Shown in pieces: positions 1 through 5,545 of a stretch of 17,359 nt of DNA; position 1 is the stretch's first letter; each line of letters begins with the position of its first letter. The stretch is from NCBI GenBank assembly GCA_023386365.1, contig JAEWJX010000031.1, positions 1 through 17,359 on the forward strand, given 5' to 3'. Source of the stretch: Actinomycetes bacterium (GTDB lineage: Bacteria; Actinomycetota; Actinomycetes; Actinomycetales; Microbacteriaceae). Made by a program: the position numbers and the translations under genes. The notes under the pieces were generated by a model. It searched no databases. It saw only the letters and a program-made list of their open reading frames with translations, and was not told where the DNA came from.

Positions 1-1
1 C

Positions 2-1618
2 GCCAGCGCCGCATCCGCCGACGCCGCCGCGATCGCGGCCGCGCTGCCGATCATCGACGCACCCGCCGAGCAGACGCCGCGCCGCAGCGCCGCACAGCAC
101 GCCGCGCAGGCCGAGCTCGGCCTCGAACTCGACAAGCTCATCCCGGCGGGCGAGTCCGCCGAGGCCGAGACCGACGCCGACGCCGAAGGCGCACAGCCGA
201 GCCGCCGCAGCCGCAACCGCCGCGGCGGCCGCGGACAGGGCCAGAACCAGAACGCCCAGAACCAGAACCAGCAGGGCGGCCAGCAGGCGAACGCCGAAGG
301 CGACGCCGAGGGCGGCCAGCCCGCTCAGGGCGGCAACGGCCAGCAGGCCGACGGCGAGGGCCGCGGCCGTGGTCGCTACCGTGACCGCAAGCGCGGTCGT
401 GGCGGCGCCGTCGACGACCTCGAGCCCGAGATCTCCGACGACGACGTGCTGATCCCCATCGCGGGCATCCTCGACGTGCTCGACAACTACGCGTTCGTGC
501 GCACCACCGGGTACCTCCCCGGGCCGAGCGACGTCTACGTCTCCCTCGGACAGGTCAAGAAGTACAACCTGCGCAAGGGTGACGCCGTCGTCGGCGCCAT
601 CCGTCAGCCGCGCGATGGCGACCAGCAGGCCGGCCGCCAGAAGTACAACGCGATCGTGAAGATCGACTCCGTCAACGGTCAGACCGTCGACGAGGCCGCC
701 AACCGCGTCGACTTCGGCAAGCTCACCCCGATCTACCCGAACGAGCGCCTCCGCCTCGAGACGACGCCCGAGAAGCTCTCGACCCGCATCGTCGACCTCA
801 TCGCGCCGATCGGCAAGGGCCAGCGCGGCCTCATCGTCGCGCCCCCGAAGGCCGGCAAGACGCTCATCCTGCAGGCCATCGCCAAGGCGATCGCGGTCAA
901 CAACCCCGAGGTCCACATCATGGTGGTCCTGGTCGACGAGCGTCCCGAAGAGGTCACCGACATGCAGCGCTCGGTGAAGGGCGAGGTCATCGCCTCCACC
1001 TTCGACCGTCCCGCCGAAGACCACACCACGGTCGCCGAGCTCGCCATCGAGCGCGCGAAGCGCCTGGTCGAGCTGGGCAACGACGTCGTCGTGCTGCTCG
1101 ACTCGATCACCCGCCTCGGCCGCGCCTACAACCTGGCGTCGCCGGCATCCGGACGCATCCTCTCGGGCGGTGTCGACGCGTCGGCGCTGTACCCGCCGAA
1201 GCGTTTCTTCGGTGCCGCGCGCAACATCGAGGGCGGCGGCTCGTTGACGATCCTCGCGACGGCGCTCGTCGAGACCGGCTCCAAAATGGACGAGGTCATC
1301 TTCGAGGAGTTCAAGGGCACCGGCAACATGGAGCTGCGCCTCTCGCGCTCGCTCGCCGACAAGCGGATCTTCCCGGCGGTCGACATCTACGCCTCGAGCA
1401 CCCGCCGCGAGGAGGAGCTGCTCTCGGCCGACGAGGTCAAGATCACCTGGCGTCTCCGCCGCGCCCTCGCCGGACTCGAACTGCAGCAGCAGCTCGAGGT
1501 GGTGCTGTCGAAGCTCAAGGAGACCGGTTCCAACACCGAGTTCCTCGTGCAGATCCAGCAGTCGCTCCCCGCGGGCGGCGGCAACGGCAACGGCAACGGC
1601 CACGCCCACAAGGGCTGA
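2..1618 (+). CDS. rho: Transcription termination factor Rho (5' partial)
   Basis: Hexameric RNA-dependent ATPase/helicase that ends transcripts and releases RNA polymerase. The frame is open from base 2, so the start lies upstream; 538 residues are visible. An ORF search would offer a GTG at 446, but the same frame continues upstream without a stop in typical Rho extension sequence, so that is not the start. Order seen: Ala/Glu-rich stretch, then a disordered Q/N-, G- and RG-rich segment (about 203-412), then the cold-shock-like RNA-binding domain (from about 446), then the RecA-like motor. Walker A is GLIVAPPKAGKT at 827-862, and Walker B VVVLLDS lies near 1087-1107. The Q-loop region SGRILSGGVDASAL and the R-loop region GTGNMELRLSRSLADKR follow and match E. 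coli Rho closely. The C-terminus ends in a short Gly-Asn repeat. The next gene, prfA, starts 3 nt after the stop. Identity is certain; only the N-terminal extent is unknown. Confidence 0.98.
   Translation, partial: ASAASADAAAIAAALPIIDAPAEQTPRRSAAQHAAQAELGLELDKLIPAGESAEAETDADAEGAQPSRRSRNRRGGRGQGQNQNAQNQNQQGGQQANAEGDAEGGQPAQGGNGQQADGEGRGRGRYRDRKRGRGGAVDDLEPEISDDDVLIPIAGILDVLDNYAFVRTTGYLPGPSDVYVSLGQVKKYNLRKGDAVVGAIRQPRDGDQQAGRQKYNAIVKIDSVNGQTVDEAANRVDFGKLTPIYPNERLRLETTPEKLSTRIVDLIAPIGKGQRGLIVAPPKAGKTLILQAIAKAIAVNNPEVHIMVVLVDERPEEVTDMQRSVKGEVIASTFDRPAEDHTTVAELAIERAKRLVELGNDVVVLLDSITRLGRAYNLASPASGRILSGGVDASALYPPKRFFGAARNIEGGGSLTILATALVETGSKMDEVIFEEFKGTGNMELRLSRSLADKRIFPAVDIYASSTRREEELLSADEVKITWRLRRALAGLELQQQLEVVLSKLKETGSNTEFLVQIQQSLPAGGGNGNGNGHAHKG
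203..412 (+). repeat. Low-complexity Q/N- and RG-rich coding segment of Rho
   Basis: The DNA holds CAGAAC hexamers at 242-274, arranged as two copies, a GCC, two more copies, then CAGCAG. They encode alternating Gln-Asn. Flanking codons encode RRGGRG on one side and GRGRGRYRDRKRGRGG on the other. Arg-, Gly- and Asp-rich extensions before the RNA-binding domain are known in actinobacterial Rho, where they add RNA binding. The Q/N content here resembles a prion-like disordered region, which is inference. Confidence 0.8.
1578..1600 (+). repeat. Short GGCAAC tandem repeat at the end of rho
   Basis: Three consecutive GGCAAC units followed by GGC encode a Gly-Asn repeat in the last dozen residues of Rho, ahead of a His-containing tail (HAHKG). 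This is a simple repeat prone to slippage and is probably a disordered tail. Confidence 0.7.
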
Positions 1619-1621
1619 GCG

Positions 1622-2701
1622 GTGTTCGATTCGGTCCAGTCGCTGCTGGCCGAGCACGAACAGCTCCAGCAGCAGCTCGCGGATCCGGCGATCCACGCGG
1701 ATGCCGCGCGGGCGAAGAAGGTCAACCGGCGTTACGCCGAGCTGAGCCAGATCGCGCACGCGCACAGCACCTGGCAGCAGGCGCAGTCCGACCTGGAGGC
1801 CGCCCGTGAGCTCGCACGCGAGGACGAGGCGTTCGCCGAGGAGGTCCCGGCGCTCGAAGACGGGCTGCAGGCGGCGCAGGAGAAACTGCGTCGACTGCTG
1901 ATCCCGCGCGACCCGGATGACGGGCGCGACGTGATCATGGAGATCAAGGGCGGCGAGGGCGGTGAGGAGTCGGCGCTCTTCGCGGCCGACCTGCTGCGGA
2001 TGTACCTGCACTACGCGGAGTCCCGTGGCTGGAAGACGGAGCTCCTGGAGCGCACCGAGTCCGACCTGGGCGGCTTCAAGGACGTGCAGGTCGCGATCAA
2101 GTCGAACTCGTCCGACCCCGCAGACGGTGTGTGGGCGAGCCTGAAGTACGAGGGCGGCGTTCACCGCGTGCAGCGCGTGCCGGCGACGGAGTCGCAGGGG
2201 CGCATCCACACCTCGACGACGGGCGTCCTCGTGTTCCCCGAGGTGGATGAGCCGGAAGAGATCCACATCGACCCGAACGACCTGAAGATCGATGTCTTCC
2301 GCTCGTCGGGTCCGGGTGGCCAGAGCGTCAACACCACCGACTCGGCCGTGCGCATCACCCACGTGCCGACGGGCATCGTCGTCTCCATGCAGAACGAGAA
2401 GAGCCAGCTGCAGAACCGTGAGGCGGGCATGCGCGTTCTGCGCGCCCGTCTGCTCGCCAAGCAGCAGGAGGAGCTCGCGGCGGTGGCCTCCGATGCGCGG
2501 CGCAGTCAGATCCGCTCGATGGACCGCTCCGAGCGCATCCGCACCTACAACTTCCCCGAGAACCGCATCGCCGACCACCGCACCGGCTACAAGGCGTACA
2601 ACCTCGACCAGGTGATGAACGGCGCCATCGGCCCCGTCATCGAGTCCTGCATCCAGATGGACGAAGAGGCGCGTCTGGCCGCCATCGGCGGGGATGAGTA
2701 G
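1622..2701 (+). CDS. prfA: Peptide chain release factor 1 (RF1)
   Basis: Recognises UAA and UAG in the ribosomal A site and triggers peptide release. At 359 residues it matches the usual RF1 length of about 360. The codon-reading tripeptide is PAT at 2180-2188, which marks RF1 rather than RF2 (SPF). The catalytic GGQ lies at 2315-2323 (residues 232-234) within SGPGGQSVNTTDSAVR. The N-terminal 100 residues form the expected helical domain. The start is a GTG 3 nt after the rho stop, with AAGGG in the last codons of rho (1610-1614) at suitable distance. An 8-nt overlap with prmC follows. No internal stop or frameshift was seen. Confidence 0.97.
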   Translation: MFDSVQSLLAEHEQLQQQLADPAIHADAARAKKVNRRYAELSQIAHAHSTWQQAQSDLEAARELAREDEAFAEEVPALEDGLQAAQEKLRRLLIPRDPDDGRDVIMEIKGGEGGEESALFAADLLRMYLHYAESRGWKTELLERTESDLGGFKDVQVAIKSNSSDPADGVWASLKYEGGVHRVQRVPATESQGRIHTSTTGVLVFPEVDEPEEIHIDPNDLKIDVFRSSGPGGQSVNTTDSAVRITHVPTGIVVSMQNEKSQLQNREAGMRVLRARLLAKQQEELAAVASDARRSQIRSMDRSERIRTYNFPENRIADHRTGYKAYNLDQVMNGAIGPVIESCIQMDEEARLAAIGGDE

Positions 2702-3578
2702 CACCGGCGCCAGCGCCCACCCGCGGACGCTGTCCGAGCTGCGCGACCACGGCGTCCGCGTGCTCGACGCCGCCCACGTGCCCAGCCCCGAGGTCGACGC
2801 GGAACTGCTGTTGGCCCACGTGCTGGGGATCACCCGCGGTCAGGTGCAGGCGAAGGCAGTCACCGGTGCGGGTGTCTCGCCGGATGACCGGGTCGCATTC
2901 GTGGAGGCGATCGAGCGCCGCGCCGCCCGCGAGCCGCTGCAGCACATCACCGGTGTCGCCCCGTTCCGTTCCCTGGAACTGTCGGTCGGCCCTGGAGTCT
3001 TCGTGCCGCGTCCGGAGACCGAGTTCGTGGCGCAACTCGCGATCGATGCGCTCATGGCGGTGTCGTCGCCCCGACCCACCGCCGTCGACCTCGGCACGGG
3101 CAGCGGCGCCATCGCCCTCGCTCTCGCCACCGAGGTGCCGCATGCCGCCGTCTGGGCGGTCGAGAACTCGCCGCGCGCGTTCATCTGGGCTCGCGACAAC
3201 GTGCGCAACGTCGGCGCCACCAACCTGGAGCTCGTCTTCGTCGACCTGGCCGACGCCCTTCCGGACCTCGACGGCACCTTCGACCTCGTGGTCTCCAACC
3301 CGCCCTACATCCCCGACGACGCCATCCCGCGCGACCCGGAGGTACGACTGCACGACCCGGCGGCGGCGCTCTACGGCGGCCCCGACGGTCTCGATGTGGT
3401 GCGGGTGCTCTCGCGGCGCGCGATGGCGCTGCTGCGACCCGGCGGATCGCTCGTCATCGAGCACGGCGAACTGCAGGGCGCCGAGATCCGCGCCCTCCTC
3501 GACGCCGACGGCTGGCGGGCCGCGGCCACCCATCGCGACCTGCTCGGACGCGATCGGGCGACGACCGCGGTCAGCTAG
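2694..3578 (+). CDS. prmC: RF1/RF2 glutamine N5-methyltransferase PrmC (HemK)
   Basis: S-adenosylmethionine-dependent enzyme that methylates the glutamine of the release-factor GGQ motif, so its substrate is encoded directly upstream. The 294 residues show the N-terminal helical domain (PSPEVDAELLLAHVLG is characteristic), the SAM-binding motif I VDLGTGSGAIALALA, and the substrate-binding signature NPPY at 3297-3308 (in VVSNPPYIPDD). The ATG at 2694 overlaps the last codons of prfA by 8 nt, implying translational coupling. The Shine-Dalgarno there is poor (only a G-run directly before the ATG). HemK is the historical name; a role in haem synthesis is not supported. Confidence 0.95.
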   Translation: MSSTGASAHPRTLSELRDHGVRVLDAAHVPSPEVDAELLLAHVLGITRGQVQAKAVTGAGVSPDDRVAFVEAIERRAAREPLQHITGVAPFRSLELSVGPGVFVPRPETEFVAQLAIDALMAVSSPRPTAVDLGTGSGAIALALATEVPHAAVWAVENSPRAFIWARDNVRNVGATNLELVFVDLADALPDLDGTFDLVVSNPPYIPDDAIPRDPEVRLHDPAAALYGGPDGLDVVRVLSRRAMALLRPGGSLVIEHGELQGAEIRALLDADGWRAAATHRDLLGRDRATTAVS

Positions 3579-3603
3579 CGCGGAATCGATCCCTCGGGTG
3601 TCC

Positions 3604-3609
3604 TAGGCT
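3604..3609 (+). promoter_or_regulatory. Possible -10 element TAGGCT upstream of the HSP90 gene
   Basis: TAGGCT fits the actinobacterial -10 form TAnnnT and lies 55 bases before the GTG start, in the 86-nt gap after prmC. No good -35 is present: CGGAAT at 3581-3586 is at the right distance but matches neither the housekeeping nor the SigH/SigR type clearly. The predicted transcript start is near 3616. Tentative. Confidence 0.35.
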
Positions 3610-3616
3610 CGATGTG

Positions 3617-3631
3617 CCCCCGAAACGGGGG
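3617..3631 (+). promoter_or_regulatory. Small stem-loop in the HSP90 gene leader
   Basis: CCCCCG-AAA-CGGGGG forms a perfect 6-bp GC-only hairpin with a 3-nt loop. There is no T-run after it, so it is not a standard intrinsic terminator. It falls at or next to the predicted 5' end of the transcript starting downstream of TAGGCT, where it could protect the message end. That function is inference. Confidence 0.5.
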
Positions 3632-3664
3632 AGCCGAGACCGCACCACCACGAGAGGCCGGAGA

Positions 3665-5545
3665 GTGTCCGACCACGATTCGCGGCCCGCCGCTGCCCGT
3701 CCGTTTCAGGTCGACCTGCGCGGCGTCGTCGACCTGCTGAGCCGTCACATCTATTCGAGTCCGCAGGTGTTCCTCCGCGAACTGCTGCAGAACGGACGCG
3801 ACGCGGTCGCCGCCCGTGCCCTCCTCGATCCGCAGGCGTCGGCGGGCGAGCTACTCATCGAGCCGAGTCACGACGGGGCGCCGTTCCGCTTCCGCGATGA
3901 CGGCATCGGGTTGACGCTCGAGGAGGCTTCCGAGCTGCTGTCGACGGTCGGCCGCAGCTCGAAGCGCGACGAGGTGCTGGCGCTGCGCCGTGAGGAGTTC
4001 CTGGGACAGTTCGGCATCGGAATGCTCAGTTGCTTCATGGTGGCCGACCGCATCGTGGTGCGGAGCAGGTCGGCGCGGGGGACCGCGCCGATCGAGTGGA
4101 TCGGCGACGCCTCGGGCACGTTCTCGTTGCGGGAGGTGAGCGACGCCGAAGGCGCGGACATCCCGGTGGGAACCACGGTCGAGCTGCAGGCCCGCCCCGA
4201 CGACGCCGCACTCCTCGGCGCCGAATCGGTCGCCGCCCTCGCGCGACGCTTCGGGGAGTACCTGCCGCTCGCGGTGCGGGTGCGCTCCTCCGACGGCACC
4301 TGGGAGACCGTGTCCCGGCTGGCGGTGTTCCTCGACGAGCCCGCCGACGATCCGCGGGTGCGGGAGCTGGGTGCCGAGTGGCTCGGAGGTGAGCCGCTCG
4401 ATGTGATCCCCCTCGAGGTGGCGGGCACGGGAACCCGCGGCATCGCCTACGTGCTGCCGTTCACACCCTCACCCGGCGCCCGTCAGACGCATCGGGTGTA
4501 CCTCGGCCGGATGTTGATGGGGGAGCACGTGGGCGACCTGCTCCCCGAGTGGGCGTTCTTCGTGCGGTGCGTGATCGACACGACGGGGCTGACGCCCACC
4601 GCGTCCCGTGAGCAACTGATCGACGACGCGGGTCTCGAGTTCACTCGGGAGCAGTTGAGTGCCGAGCTGCGGCGGTGGATCCTTCGCATCGCGAAGACCG
4701 ACCCCGTGCGGTTCTCGCGTTTCCTGTCGGTGCATCAGCTGGCGTTGAAGGCGGTCGCCGTCCACGACGACGAACTGGCGACCGCCTTGCTGCCGTCGAT
4801 CGTGTTCGAGACCTCCGCCGGTCTCGCCACGCTGGACACGCTGCTCGACGGAGGCCCGATCCGCTTCGCGGAGACGAACGACGAGTTCCGCCAGGTGGCC
4901 CCGATCGCCGACCTCGCGTCGCCCATCGTCAACGGCGGATACACCTACGACGCCGAACTGCTGCGGCGGGTGCCTGCACTGCTCGACCGACCCGTGCAGC
5001 GGGTGACGGTGAGCGACGTCCTCGACGACCTCGCGCCGCCTCCGCTCGAGGACCGGGTGCGCTCGTCCCGACTCGAGCAGCGGGCGACTCTCGCACTTCA
5101 GGCTTCGCGCGTCGAGGTGTCGACCCGCGCATTCGAGCCCGTCGACCTCCCCGGTCTCTCCGTCATCGACCCGGAGGTGATCCGTCGGATCGAGCGGCAG
5201 CGCACGGCGGAGTCCACGACACCAGTGTGGTCGCGGGTGCTGGGTGGTGTCGACGCCCTGCTCGAGCAGCGGCGCGAGCAGTCCGCCTCGGCGCCGGCCG
5301 CGCGACTGTGCCTCAACTGGGCGAATCCTCTCGTGCGGCGCCTGGCCGACCTGGACGACGTGGTCGTCTTCGACCGCACCGTGCGTCTGCTGCACGTCCA
5401 GTCTCTGCTCGCCGCCCACCGCCCGCTCGGCCCCGACGACCGCCGCATGCTCACGACCGCGCTCGACGACATCGTGCAACTGAGCGTGCTCGGCGGCGCC
5501 ACCATCCCCACCGATCCCGCCGACCCGTCAGGAGAACCCGCGTGA
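3665..5545 (+). CDS. HSP90-family (HtpG-like) ATPase/chaperone
   Basis: Predicted cytoplasmic ATP-driven chaperone of the HSP90 type, 626 residues, close to E. coli HtpG (624). The GHKL ATPase pocket is at the N-terminus. RELLQNGRDA holds the catalytic Glu39 and Mg-binding Asn43. DDGIGL (Asp78) is the adenine-contacting motif, LSTVGRSSK the start of the lid, and GQFGIGM (residues 114-120) the glycine box. SREQL around Arg315 matches the middle-domain catalytic arginine loop of HtpG. The C-terminal third is divergent and ends PSGEPA, without the eukaryotic MEEVD tail. I chose the GTG at 3665 because GAGAGG (3652-3657) lies 7 nt upstream; an in-frame GTG at 3614 would add 17 basic residues and has no ribosome site. 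The stop overlaps the next gene as GTGA. Alternatives such as MutL or a histidine kinase are excluded by the HSP90 middle domain. Client proteins are unknown. Confidence 0.88.
   Translation: MSDHDSRPAAARPFQVDLRGVVDLLSRHIYSSPQVFLRELLQNGRDAVAARALLDPQASAGELLIEPSHDGAPFRFRDDGIGLTLEEASELLSTVGRSSKRDEVLALRREEFLGQFGIGMLSCFMVADRIVVRSRSARGTAPIEWIGDASGTFSLREVSDAEGADIPVGTTVELQARPDDAALLGAESVAALARRFGEYLPLAVRVRSSDGTWETVSRLAVFLDEPADDPRVRELGAEWLGGEPLDVIPLEVAGTGTRGIAYVLPFTPSPGARQTHRVYLGRMLMGEHVGDLLPEWAFFVRCVIDTTGLTPTASREQLIDDAGLEFTREQLSAELRRWILRIAKTDPVRFSRFLSVHQLALKAVAVHDDELATALLPSIVFETSAGLATLDTLLDGGPIRFAETNDEFRQVAPIADLASPIVNGGYTYDAELLRRVPALLDRPVQRVTVSDVLDDLAPPPLEDRVRSSRLEQRATLALQASRVEVSTRAFEPVDLPGLSVIDPEVIRRIERQRTAESTTPVWSRVLGGVDALLEQRREQSASAPAARLCLNWANPLVRRLADLDDVVVFDRTVRLLHVQSLLAAHRPLGPDDRRMLTTALDDIVQLSVLGGATIPTDPADPSGEPA

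Noticed and set aside
3579..3664. CIRCE or HAIR-type heat-shock operator before the HSP90 gene
   Set aside because: Neither the TTAGCACTC/GAGTGCTAA nor the CTTGAGT/ACTCAAG inverted repeat is present. GGAAT at 3582-3586 resembles a SigH/SigR -35, but no GTT -10 lies at the right distance.
4675..5541. Upstream extension of the TPR gene by 289 codons
   Set aside because: The extension is Arg/Pro-rich shadow sequence inside the HSP90 gene. The GTG at 5542 has a good ribosome site and the GTGA overlap.
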